DNA of 64,000 nucleotides from Rhizophagus irregularis (Eukaryota; Glomeromycota; Glomeromycetes; Glomerales; Glomeraceae), in the NCBI RefSeq assembly GCF_026210795.1, contig NC_089458.1:2496001-2560000 (forward strand), read 5' to 3'. A model generated the notes under the pieces. That model had not been told where the DNA came from. It saw nothing but the letters and a program-made list of their open reading frames with translations, and did not search any database. Made by a program: the position numbers and the translations under genes. Positions 1 to 10,680 of this stretch are shown piece after piece; position 1 is the stretch's first letter, and every line of letters begins with the position of its first letter.

Positions 1-2
1 AA

Positions 3-446
3 GATAACCTGAAATCTGGTACTAGAAAAGCAGAAATACTCATGAAGAGAAGAGTTAGAGGTTTAGCGAATAATAAATCCAAGTGGCGCATTTTGGATAA
101 TGGTGATGTTTTATTCACACCACTCTTCCGCTTGTCTTACCACATGTTCAAAACAAAAGAAGCAATACTTAAAGAAGTGTATGTTAAATCAAGTGATCTC
201 ATGTGATTATACAGCGATATTAACAATAGATAACACTTTAATGATTTAAATGATGAAATTATATTCAATCATATTTATGATGAAGATGACTTTGCTATAA
301 TCAGAATATTTAAAGAAGAATAGCTGCTGTACGTGTCCCAACAGATGAAGATTACAGATGTGTAGAACATCTTTACACAAAAAGTAAATCAATGCTCCAA
401 GAAGTAGATAAGCTACGAGATGAATGTATATGTGAAGATATTAGAT
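3..446 (+). pseudogene. Gene remnant at the window edge
   Basis: An open frame enters from the left edge and runs from base 3 to a stop at 204-206, about 67 codons, with a basic, coding-like composition (for example KWRILDNGDVLFTPLF). More coding-like sequence continues to base 446 with further stops, including an acidic stretch near 270-320 and a Lys/Glu-rich stretch near 340-440. No family was recognised. A CACTG-ended transposon starts at 447, and the sequence resumes beyond it at 3189, so this was one locus before the insertion. It may be an old transposon gene or a decayed host gene. The upstream part lies outside the window, so length and start are unknown. Confidence 0.4.
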
Positions 447-3188
447 CACTGGTCAAAATAGTCCAAATCGGCCAAAATTCAGCCAGCTGATTTTAGGCTG
501 ATTTATGGTCTAATGCTGATCAAACTTTAGCAGATTTTTTGGCTGCAATTCACTGCCACTCGCCTAAAGTTCAGCTTGAAATTTTGGCCAAAATTCAGTT
601 AACATTTGGAACAATTTCAGATAGCAAATTTTGGTGAATAGTTTTCCGAATGTTACTTAATTTATATTGCAAATTTGTACTAAATTTATTTACTAATATT
701 CAGCCACAACTCATTTTATTTGATATTCGCAATAAAATCACAACTTTATTTATAAATGCATATTACAAATAAGTATTGCTAATCTACAATTCCACAATCA
801 CATAATTCATGTATTCGTATATACTTACGAATCTTGATCTTTTGGAAACCCACCAAAACTATAAAAAAAAGAAAAGAACGGTTAGTAACTGTTCCATAAT
901 ATTAAAAAAAAGCAAAAAAACCCCAAAATTCTACTTACGAATCTTTGGTTTTTTCTGTTTATCGGAATCCACTTGAGACACCAAACCTATAAAAAGAAAA
1001 AAAAGAGCGGTTATTAATAACCATTCATAATAATATTAAAAAAAATAAAAAATAAACTAAGATTCGTACTTACGAATCTTGGTTCCACTTTTTTTAAAGA
1101 TCCTGAAACCTACAAAAAGAAAAGAACGGTTATTAGTAAACCGTTCGTAGTAATAAAAAATAAAAATAAAAAATAAAAAAAAGAACCAAGATTCGTACTT
1201 GCTTACGAATTTTGGTTTTCCGTTGTTCTTCGGAAGCCCACTGAACTAAAAAAATAAAATAAGAACGGTTATCAATAACTGTTCGTTAATATTATAAAAA
1301 AAAATAAAAATAAAACTAAGATTCATATTTACGAATCTTAGTTTTTTCCATTCTTTGGAAGACACTGACTTAAAAAAAAAGAAAAAGAACGATTAGAAAC
1401 CGTTCGTAATAATAAACAAAAATAAAAAAATAAAGATTCATATTGAATCTTTAGTTTTTTCCATTCCTTGAAAAGACGGAAATCCACCTGAACCTATAAA
1501 AAAAAAATCAAAGGAACGGTTAGTAATCGTTCCATAACATTAAAAAAAAAAGATTCGTAAGTATATTACTTACGAATCTTAAAGGTCCTCCTTTTTCCGT
1601 TCTTCGGAAGTCCACCTGAACCTATAAAAAAAGAAAAGAACGGTTATTAGTAACCGTTCATTAATAAAATTAAAAAAAAAAATTATAAAGTAAAGATTCG
1701 TATTTACAAATCTTTACCTTTGGGTTTTCATTCTTCAGAAGCCCACCCAAATCTAAAAAAATAAAGAAAAAAATGGTTATTAGTAACTGTTCGTAATAAA
1801 GAAAAAACAAAAAAAAAATTATAAAGTAAAGATTCGTACTTACGAATCTTTACCTTTGGGTTTTCATTTTTCGGAAGCCCACCGCACCTAAAAAAATAAA
1901 GAAAAGAACGGTTATTAGTAACCGTTCGTAATAAAGAAAAAAACAAAAAAAAGAAAAAAAGTAAAGATTCGTACTTACGAATCTTTACCTTTAGGTTTTC
2001 GTTTTTTGGAAGCCCACCCGAACCTAAAAAATAAAGAAAAAAACGGTTTTAGTAACCGTTCGTAATAAAGAAAAACAAAAAAAAATTATAAAGTAAAGAT
2101 TCGTACTTACGAATTTTTACCTTTGGGTTTTCATTTTTCAGAAGCCCACCCGAACCTAAAAAATAAAGAAAAAAACGGTTTTAGTAACCGTTCGTAATAA
2201 AGAAAAAACAAAAAAAAATTATAAAGTAAAAATTCGTACTTACAAATCTTTACCTTTGGGTTTTCATTTTTCGGAAGTTTTACCCAAACCTAAAAAATAA
2301 AGAAAAAAACGGTTTTAGTAACTGTTCGTAATAAAGAAAAAACAAAAAAAAAATTATAAAGAAAAGATTCATACTTACGAATCTTTATCTTTGGAGTTTT
2401 CGTTCTTCGGAAGCCTACCGAACCTAAAAATAAAGAAAGGAACGGTTATTAAGTAACCGTTCATTAATAAAATTAAAAAAAACAAAAAAATTAAAACCAA
2501 GATTCGTATATACTTACGAATCTTGGTTTTTTTCGTTCTTTGGAACTCGAAAGCCCTACCTGAGACGCCGAACCTATAAAAAATAAAAGAAAAAGAACGG
2601 TTAATAACTGTTCATAATATTAAAAAAAAATAAACCAAGTTCTGAACTTACGAAACTTGGTTTTTTCTATTCTTCGGAAGTCACCGAACGGCCCCGAAAC
2701 CTAAAAAAAAAAAAGAAAAAAGAACGGTTAGTAACCGTTCGTATTAAAAAAAAATAAAATAAAGCTTCCAAAGTATTCGTACTTTACGAATGCTTTGGAG
2801 TTTACTATGTAGCACCCGAAAGGTGAACCTATAAAAAAAAAGTAAAAAAAGTAAAAGGGGGAAGGGGAAGGAAGAAAAAAGAGAAGGAAGGGAAAGGAGA
2901 ACGAAGGAAGGGAAAGGGAAAGAAAGGAAACAGGAAAGGGAAACGAAGGAAAGGAAAGGGGAGGGGAAGAAAAAAATTAAAAAAAGTTTAAAAAAGGATG
3001 ATTATTTTTTAAACTTTTAATACGCGTAATGTGTAATGCGTAACATTTGATTAAATAATTCAATAAATCGACCATAAATCATATATGTTGAAATTTGGCC
3101 GATTTTTAATAATTTCCGAAATTTGGCCGAAATATGTGACAGATCAGCCGATTTGTCACATGACCGAAAGTTTTTATTTCGACCAGTG
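447..3188. mobile_element. Non-autonomous CACTA-like (CACTG-ended) DNA transposon
   Basis: The left end reads CACTGGTC and the right end GACCAGTG, an exact 8-bp inverted repeat. It is followed inward by diverged subterminal repeats of CGGCCAAA-type words on both sides. GAT at 444-446 and at 3189-3191 is a matching 3-bp target duplication. CACT ends, a 3-bp duplication and repeated subterminal motifs fit the EnSpm/CACTA superfamily. There is no transposase frame, so it is non-autonomous. Most of the interior is a tandem array of hairpin units. The superfamily call is inference from the ends alone; an 8-bp flanking match (6 of 8 bases) would instead point to hAT. Confidence 0.6.
820..2815. repeat. 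Tandem array of about 16 units, each with two hairpins
   Basis: A unit of roughly 115-140 bp recurs about 16 times. Each unit holds a first palindrome of the type AAGATTCGTA-CT-TACGAATCTT, then a TTCTTCGGAAGCCCACC-like core, an A-rich spacer, and a second palindrome of the type GAACGGTTA-TTAG-TAACCGTTC. Bases flanking the first palindrome change from unit to unit but stay complementary: ACC with GGT, ACT with AGT, GTAA with TTAC, and CCAAAG with CTTTGG. The array lies inside the CACTG-ended transposon. A purine-rich GGAAGGGA stretch follows at 2857-2965. Confidence 0.85.
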
Positions 3189-3310
3189 GATTCGATATTT
3201 TAAGAATCGATCCTTAGTATATTAAAAGAAGAAATGAATTGACAGAACCTAAAACTGCTAAGCAGAAACAAAAGCAAGAGGAAAAAAAAAGGTTATGTAA
3301 TAAGAAATAG
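3189..3310 (+). pseudogene. Downstream part of the interrupted gene remnant
   Basis: Just past the transposon a Lys/Gln/Glu-rich frame (words such as EPKTAKQKQKQEEKKR) ends at a TAG at 3308-3310. It looks like the charged C-terminus of the remnant that starts at the left edge of the window. No family was recognised. Confidence 0.3.
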
Positions 3311-4078
3311 TATGATTGTACCTAGCAGTTATAGAATAGAAACAGAGCTATTGGCTTTTGTCCTTTGATAATTTAAATTGTATGTTTTTATCTTTTAGAT
3401 AGAATTTTCCTTAAGTTAAACATTCTACACCTTACAGTATTTACGTGTAGCTAGCTAGTTTTTAAGTTAGAAAGAAAAATACAGGCTTTCCTTAAAGTTG
3501 CATTGGGCAAATTTTTAGGTAGATCTTGACAGTCATCTAAAAATTTTAGTTGTATCATTGTTAATAATAGTAATATAATGACAGGTTGACTTTTTCTTCA
3601 GAGAAGTAGTCTTATTTCATAATGCTTAATTTTTATATATATTTTATTTTTCTTATTGTTATAAGTTTAGTATATGTAAGTAAGCGTAATTATATTAAGA
3701 TAAGATCACATCTATAATAAATAAATAAAAAAAAAAATTAGTGAAATGGGTTTTTTCACACCTCTTTTACATTTAATAATTTAAGTTTCGCAAATGTAAA
3801 TTTTTGTTCAGTTAAGTGATCATCAATCAGATGATTTTTTGGTATTACAAAATAATTTTGAGTAATGAAAATTGTAAAAATCAATTCAATAACTCTTTTT
3901 TTTTAATGCAGAGTAAACAAATCAGCCCATATGATATTTAGGATCATAAAATTATTCACTCATTCTTATCTAAATCACAAATTAAGTATTCTGAAAAAAA
4001 AGATTTATTATTAAAAAAATTACATAAAAAATTGTATTTTTGAATAAATATTATATATAAATTATAGAATAAATGTAT
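3311..4078. other. AT-rich sequence without a gene
   Basis: Very AT-rich, with short homopolymer runs and many stops in all frames. I see no gene, RNA gene or repeat that I can support here. Confidence 0.6.
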
Positions 4079-4378
4079 TTGTAACAGCCTGTTACATATC
4101 TTATTTGTAAGTTGTAATATCCTTTTTTTATTTTTTTTTAATAATAAATTTAGTATGTGGTTTACAAATAAAATTTTTATATGCAAAATTTAATTTGGAA
4201 AACTTTTACTTAATGTACTTAAGACAGTTTCATAGACAAAATTTCAAGTTATAAGCAGTTTCTTGAAATTTTTAAAAAATTCTTTTGTTTTGGTTATACG
4301 ACTGATCTTTTGTTTTTGTTTACATTACAGATAAAATTGGAGGTTATTACAAATAAGACGTGTAACAGGCTGTTACAA
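4079..4378. mobile_element. Small inverted-repeat element (MITE-like)
   Basis: TGTAACAGCCTGTTACA at 4080-4096 and TGTAACAGGCTGTTACA at 4361-4377 face each other. The match extends inward as TCTTATTTGTAA on the left and its complement on the right, giving arms of about 35 bp around a 230-bp AT-rich centre. Each terminal 17-mer is itself a palindrome with one central base. No target duplication was clear. From 4379 to 4722 the sequence is plain AT-rich DNA. Confidence 0.55.
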
Positions 4379-4722
4379 TTAGATTTATCCTAAATTATAT
4401 ATTTATATTATATGATATTAAAAATTCTATAATATTGTATAATATTAAAAATCTTATATTTTAATTTTTTTTTATTAAAAAAAAAAAATATCAAGTTTTT
4501 ACTATATCAAGTTATTTAACTACCCCAACAGCACTCAGAAAATTTTTTTGATTACATAACAATTTTTGCTGATTATTTCCTAATTAATTTTAGTGATAAA
4601 AAAAATTTTTATATTTCAAATAAACTTAATATATACTTTATACAGCCTTAAAATTTGTAAAATATATGTATTTTTACTTTTTGAGCAAGTTTACCTAGAA
4701 TATCAAAAAGTATTTTAAATGC

Positions 4723-4772
4723 AGCCGTTTATGACTAAATAATATAATTATATTATTTAGTCATAAACGGCT
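4723..4772. repeat. Perfect 50-bp terminal palindrome, left end
   Basis: Two 25-bp arms starting AGCCGTTTATGACTAAATAA meet at a central AATT with no loop. The same palindrome caps the right end. In linear replicating DNA such ends could fold into a terminal hairpin; that role is inference. Confidence 0.9.
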
Positions 4773-4945
4773 TAGACTAGGTTATTTAGTAATAAAATAA
4801 TCTAACTATAACTAAATAATCTAAGTATGACTATAAATAATCTAAATATAACTAAATAATCTAAATATAACTAAATAAATTAAATATATCTAAATAATCT
4901 AAAGTTAACAACCTAAATATGATTAAATAATCTAACTAAATAACC
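4773..4945. repeat. Subterminal CTAAATAAT repeats, left TIR
   Basis: About a dozen copies of variants of ATAACTAAATAATCTAA lie just inside the terminal palindrome, and their mirror image sits at about 43860-44035. Clustered subterminal motifs are typical binding sites for transposase or integrase, but no binding protein can be assigned here. Confidence 0.75.
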
Positions 4946-6256
4946 TGTTTGTGTCAATTTTGTGTACCTAGTTATTTTTTCTTACTATATTCCTTCCCTT
5001 TGAATTCGCTTTTCTTTAGCCTTTTTCCGTTAATTATTTGTGATCATGCGATTAAATAACCTAAATACGACTATGCCTAAATAATCTAAATATACCTTTT
5101 TTTATTATGAGCTGTGTGTTAATAAATGCTTTCTCGTATAATTTATTCTGGTGAGGCTTCACGGTTGATCGGTTACTAAGTAGGTGGTGATTTGTTTTCC
5201 ATTTTAAAGCCTTTTGATTACCGGCTGGGTATGTAGTGCCATGCTATCCTTCTTGGTTGCCAGTACTGGGCCAGCCGGTTTGGATGCTAGTTCTATATTA
5301 AGAATTTGCGTCTATTTGGTTGTCTTTCCAGATCCCAAAATATGGTAAAAAAAAATATCACGTCGGATGGCGCAGTAGATCTGTGATTAATTTCGGCCGC
5401 TTCCGAGGTCCGATCATGGTTTAATGCAGGTCGAGGCAATGTGTATGCTATTTTTTTGAGCGTCCCTAGTGTCCCCTAGTGTCCCTAAAGTGTCCCCTAG
5501 TAAAAGTAAAGTTGTGGCCGAATTTATGGAATATTACGTTATCAAAATTAAACAAAAATCTATTGTGCCAAAAATAATAATAAAATTTGTCTAACTTCAA
5601 TATCAATTTTGGATATTCTATTGGGCGTGCAATTTGTATTAGCTTGGCCGGCCCATTTGTTTGCTAAGAAGTACACCATAACTATTGCGCCAGTATATGT
5701 ATGCCGATTTCGTGTACGTGGTTGGAGGTGCATTATGTATTATCATGGCCGGCCCAGAGAAGCGCATTCATATTGTATTTCCAGTATGTTTTCAGGCATA
5801 TTAGGATGCAAAATAGGACGGATTTTTTCTTGTTGTCACTATGAAAATTTGTTAGTGACGCTCTTAGTGACGCTCTTATACGACACCCCTTGTATGCTTT
5901 TTCAAAGTTTGGGGACGCTCGATTATCTTCCTTTGTATCTGTCACTATGTCACTAAGAGTCACTAAGAAAAAGTAAAGTTCTAGTAAAAAAATCGAAATT
6001 TTTCTATGCTATCCTATGGCTTATATGCGATATAGTATGATACATATATGACATATGCGTGATACATATATGCTAAAAAAAATGAAAAAAAGTTAAGGAA
6101 CTCGGACTTTTCTTAGTGACTCTTAGTGGACATTGGTGACACCATCTACGAAACCATAAGGAGAACCACTAAAATCTGAAATAGCTATAAATTTTGTCGC
6201 AAAAGCGTCACCAAGGGCGTTACCAAGATTTTTTCAGTGACAGTGACATCTTTTTT

Positions 6257-6537
6257 CTAGTGACAAACTGTATTATTTTTGTTTACCTCTAAATTACCTA
6301 CCAATATCTCCGCCGAAGCTATCTTAGCCTGCTTTTTCCGATGGTACTGTTCCTTTTTACGGTGCTTTCTAGTATGTAGATCGCAAAACCCATATCCAGA
6401 ATAAGTTCGTTTACCACATTCAATGTAAGGTATATATGAGGGAGAATTCCGATGTATTTGGCACCCTTTTGGATGGAAGCACCCCGATTACAAACTTCTC
6501 CGGTCCTGAGAATATATGGACATCGATAAAATGTCAT
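6257..6537 (-). pseudogene. TIR-borne small zinc-binding protein, left copy
   Basis: Reads outward from the ATG at 6537 and is the TIR partner of 42274-42556. It opens with MTFYRCPYILRTGEVCNRG, and the cysteine pairs suggest a treble-clef or zinc-ribbon fold followed by a basic tail. The two TIR copies differ, and the left copy looks broken (about two breaks). It resembles the intact protein at 31297-31593 in cysteine spacing. It lies head-to-head with the polymerase gene across a gap of about 125 bp. Function is unknown; a nucleic-acid-binding role is inferred from the cysteines and basic tail. Confidence 0.45.
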
Positions 6538-6662
6538 TTTTGATAACTATGAATAGTTCGATTATGTATCGATTTATATATTTCGGAATTAATTTTCATT
6601 TTGAACTTTTTTCTCCCGGAGTATATACTTTCTCTCGAACTGTATATTTGTTATATAATACC

Positions 6663-9600
6663 ATGACCCAATCCGAGCTTTCAGAGTTCCTCGACGCGCC
6701 CGCCCTTTTTCACCCAAAGGCTGAAAAAGATAAAACAGAAGGGGTCCCAGAGGGACCAGGCCAGGTAATCCGCTATTCCGGTGAAAAATACTTGTCGGGC
6801 ATCCCAACTCGAGATAATATAGTTGCGGAAAATGATGAGGGATTAACCGCAATCCTTGAAGACGCTCTATTCAATTGCCAAGAAATACCATTCATGGCCA
6901 CTGATAATGAAGGATCCAGCCAAAAAATAAATGGAAAGTATTGCTATGTATTACGGCTCTACGGTTCTCTCATTAATGGCCAAAAAGCGATAGTAATCCT
7001 TTTGGGAATTCAGGTTTTCTTTGACGTTCTTGTTCCAGACGGAGAGACTCCAGATGAATGTGAAATGAAAATAAGGGATATTCTCTCTGGGGAGGTGGAT
7101 ACTCAAAAAATTGAGCATATTAAAGCTTTCCCTTTTCGGGGTTATCATACGGAAAAAAGACATATTTACGAATCTATATGAGTGGTACCGGTAAAAGAAA
7201 AACAGCCATTATGGCTGTTCAAGATAATAATTACGAAACTGCTTCAGACGATTTATACTCATTCCACCGTAAGGTGGCTCGAGAGAATGGAATTCAACTT
7301 TCTGGGTGGTCTATGCTGGGCAATTACATGTACAAGAAAAGGATTGACCCTCTCTCGCCCCCACACATTTTACTTATCTAAAAAATATTTTCAACCCGTT
7401 AAAGACCTTACTACGATAACTGATCGTTTCCCTATTTCAGCACTCAAAAGGATCGTACTGTTATCCTCACATGGGATATAGAAACGCAATCACAAGAGTT
7501 GGGTGAATTTGCCGAAGTCCTTAATCTGAAACAAAATGTCTTTATGATTTACATGACACTGCATTGGAAAGATGATCCAAAACCGCTAAAGCAAATATGT
7601 CTTGTCGACATTGAGACAGAACCAGATCCACGCTGGACCACAATCGTATGTGGAAACCAAGAAAATCTGCTAAAGGCATTCGCTCTCTGCTGGCGAGCAT
7701 TTGCCCCTGACATCCAAGTTGGGTTTAACGATTCAGACTATGATTGGCGTTTCATTATGGAAAGAAACCTATCATCTCAACATTCTCGAATGGATATGGG
7801 AGCGGATGACAGGAAAGTTTGAAACAAAGGAAGAAATTATAAAGTGGAAATATCGTGGAAAGATAGGAGCGAAATCCGAAAATACTTTTAAGAAGAAAGA
7901 AAAGAAAAAGAATAGTGAGGACAGAGATAGTGAAAATACTCTTCACATTCTTGAGAATGGAGAGGAGGATACGGAAGTCAAAGAATTTCTGGGCGGTCCG
8001 ATTAAGATCAAAATTTCTGCGGAAGATAATTTCTTTTCCAGCTTCCTTAAACTGCCAGGATGTGTACCAATTGACGTTAGAGTTTGCCTCAAAAAGCGTT
8101 ACCCCCGTTCTGAAGTCGAAAAGGAAGGCTCACTTAAATTCTTCTTACAAAAATGCGGTCTTGACGCTAAAGTTGACATGCCATACAATAAAATGTGGAA
8201 AACCTATTCAGAGGCGAAAAAGGACCCGTCCCCATCAACTGCAAGAAAAATGCGGGAAGTAGCATATTACTGTATTATAGATGCACTGCGTTGCCAGGAG
8301 CTTTTGGTAAAGCTAAGTCAAATAAATGAATACAGAGAAGTCGCTTCTATAGCTTATGTATCTTTATTCGACTCACACTATCGCGCAAATGGAATGAAGT
8401 ACGAAACCTTCTAGGCGCTTATGCTTTTAAACATGATATGCTATTTAGCGCAAGGATACCTGAAAAGGTGGAAAAGGGTAAGTATCCAGGCGCATATGTT
8501 TTTCCACCTAAAAAAGGTATCGAGACGAAAAGGCCGGTAACGGGTTTGGATTTTAGATCTTTATATCCAAGCCTTATTATGGCCTATAACCTCTCTCCAG
8601 AAAAGTTTATATTTAATCCAGAGGAGGCTGTCATTATAAAAAAGAATGGGAACAGTTTACACGAGATTAGCTTTCCATTCAATAAGCGCACTATTCAAGC
8701 TTGGTGCGTAAGACATGATAATCGATCTGAGAAGAAAGGTTTATACCCGACCGTATTAGAGGAATTATTTGCGATGAGACAAGAACTTAAAGCGCAACTT
8801 GCCTCATTAGGAAAGAAGAAGGATCAACTTGGAAAGATAATAAGTTCGGTGAAAGAAAAGGGTAAAAGAATTTCTGAGAAGTTAGATTTAGAATATAAAT
8901 CTCTTTGCTTCGAATATGACTGCTTGAATTCAAAGCAGAAAGCTGTCAAGCTATTTATGAATACCTTTTATGGAGAGGCCGGAAACCCATTATCTTCAAT
9001 CTTTCTCCGTGCATGGTCGGAGGAACCACTTCCACTGGCAAATACAATATCAAACTTGTTGCAGAATATGTGGAAAAGAAAGGCTTTGGAACCAAATATG
9101 GGGATACTGATTCTTTGTATCTTACCTGCCCAGATAAGTATTTTGAAAAATGCGATGAAGCCTTCTCTAGAAAAGAACTATCCAAAGAAGCGTACTGGAC
9201 CGAAATGGTCGAAAATTACTATGGATGTGATGAAAAAGTTGCGCGATCAGATAAATGCTTATCTTAGGATAAAAAGTGGGACCTCTTATCTAAAAATGGC
9301 TTACGAAGAGGTATTATTTCCCGTCTGCTTTACTGGCAAAAAGAAGTACTTTGGAGTCAGGCATGAAGATGTAGTAAACTTTAAGCCGAAAACCCTTTTC
9401 ATGAAAGGGATAGAAACTGTAAAGCAAGGTAAATCCCAGCTTCTCAAATTCATCGGAGAGAAAATTATGAGAGAGGCTATGGATATTAATAATACACGCT
9501 CAATTCACGATATTGTTGAAGCTACTCTTAGAAGCCCGTCCCGTAACAAGGAATGGGATTTCAATGATTTTATCGTAATGGGTACATGGAAGCCTAAGAA

Positions 9601-9991
9601 AAAAAATCTCTGCAACAATCGCTTTATGGAACGTATGAGGGAGAGAAATAAGAGGATTCCCGATCCCGGCGAACGCTTTAGCTATGTCGTTGTGAAGGGT
9701 CCCCGTCTTCGCAATGAGAAAGGCCGGTTAATACCGGTTAGAGTTGGAGATTATATGGAGTATGCGGACGTAGCAAAAGAGAAAAACATGGAAATAGATA
9801 TCAATTATTATTTAGGCACTACGGTTGGAATGTGCGCACGCTTTATCAATGAGGATGATAGATACCAACCACCAGCTTCACATAAAATTATGCAACTTAA
9901 AGATTCGGATGAAAAGGAAAAGCAGACCGACAAATATTCCCAGGATGAGGCAATAAAATGGCTTAAAAAATATATAAAAGACTTACAATAA
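6663..9991 (+). pseudogene. polB: Family-B DNA polymerase (element replicase), broken
   Basis: The gene starts at MTQSELSEFLDAP inside the TIR. In order, the sequence shows an N-terminal PolB-like domain, an exonuclease DIET motif, a second exonuclease-type [11 protein letters not shown] motif, a Lys/Glu-rich insert, motif A (DFRSLYPSLI), motif B (KLFMNTFYG) and motif C (YGDTDS). DxxSLYPSLI with YGDTDS is the style of RNA-primed polymerases (delta-like, NCLDV, herpesvirus) rather than the protein-primed enzymes usual in Polintons; this is a motif-level judgement. Total length is about 1,100 codons. The gene is a fossil with roughly six breaks. Its GC content is clearly above that of the host flanks. 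It would replicate the element together with the primase-helicase at the other end. Confidence 0.88.
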
Positions 9992-10209
9992 AATTTCTAG
10001 GTATTTCGATGATTCATCCGAAGCCGATATAGACGATATTATCGAATTATATGGTTAAGTATTCTAGCGGAGGTGTGGCAATTTCAGCTAAGAATACTTA
10101 GCCGTTAAGGCACTTCGTACAATATTATTTGTATATTTTTTCTCGTGTAATAATACTGGCTAACTTCAATTCCTATATTCGATCTAGTCACGAGGTGATG
10201 AGATGGTCG

Positions 10210-10228
10210 GCGTTACAAATTGTAACGC
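10210..10228. promoter_or_regulatory. Palindromic operator-like site
   Basis: GCGTTACAA-A-TTGTAACGC is a perfect inverted repeat with 9-bp arms around one base. It lies in the gene-free stretch 9992-10368 between the polymerase end and the next small frame. The same stretch also holds a copy of the TTAGCC..AAGGC motif (10098-10119). No cognate regulator is known; the HTH protein at 11845-12453 is one candidate. Confidence 0.45.
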
Positions 10229-10368
10229 GCACGTGACTGACCTCTTCCGGCCTCCAATCATATATCCCGACCTCAGATATGTCTGGAGATAATCATTAGT
10301 ATTTTGCATATTAAAGTTTACGATCAGCCGAAAATCTGCATATTTTAAACATAGTCTTTATTGGTATA

Positions 10369-10680
10369 ATGGCCGAACTACGTGACCAAGTTTCCCAGTA
10401 CATAGGATTCGAACCCAACAAAATCTATCTCCCGATCACAGAAGAGGATAGATGGGTGTTTCGTAAAATAATAGCAGATCAGGAGGGAATGGCAGATATC
10501 GTAATGGACGACTATCGATATTTACTACAACACGGTAGTCGACTAGGATTTGAGATGATAAATATCTGGCCTATTTCTATATTTTTTGTAGGTGAAGTAT
10601 CGGTCACTTTCTTTCGGCTTGGCGCTCCACATATTCCATATTTTTTTCCCGACCACGAGCCATATAATTGCAATCAGTAG
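10369..10680 (+). CDS. Small unknown protein of the element
   Basis: A 103-codon frame beginning MAELRDQVSQYIGFEPNKIY. The first 60 or so residues are charged and protein-like; the tail becomes hydrophobic and overlaps the end of the convergent coiled-coil gene by about 140 bases. The overlapped tail may not be real, because a GTAGGTGA donor-like site lies near 10588. No family was recognised. Confidence 0.35.
   Translation: MAELRDQVSQYIGFEPNKIYLPITEEDRWVFRKIIADQEGMADIVMDDYRYLLQHGSRLGFEMINIWPISIFFVGEVSVTFFRLGAPHIPYFFPDHEPYNCNQ

Larger units (their letters stand above)
4723..6705 (+). repeat. Left terminal inverted repeat, about 1.98 kb
   Basis: Matches the reverse complement of 42106-44085 with scattered substitutions and small indels. 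From the outside inward it holds the 50-bp palindrome, a block of CTAAATAAT-type subterminal repeats, non-coding sequence with GTGTCCCTA- and GTGACTCTTAG-type direct repeats, a small zinc-protein gene pointing outward, and a promoter-like AT-rich region. It also includes the first 14 or so codons of the inward polymerase gene. The match stops abruptly inside that coding sequence at 6705. Confidence 0.9.

Noticed and set aside
1728-1946. A 72-codon frame in the tandem array (FFSLLRTVTNN repeats)
   Set aside because: It is simply the hairpin satellite translated; the peptide repeats with the DNA unit.
820-2815. CRISPR-like array
   Set aside because: Units are tandem and contiguous with no unique spacers, and this is a eukaryotic genome.
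5609-5963. Overlapping frames on both strands inside the left TIR
   Set aside because: No conserved domain; the matching right TIR sequence does not keep these frames open, so they look like chance.
6663-9991. Standard Polinton protein-primed polymerase
   Set aside because: The visible motifs (DFRSLYPSLI, YGDTDS, DIET) are of the RNA-primed family-B style, and I could not see the TPR insert regions of protein-primed enzymes. A profile search would settle it.
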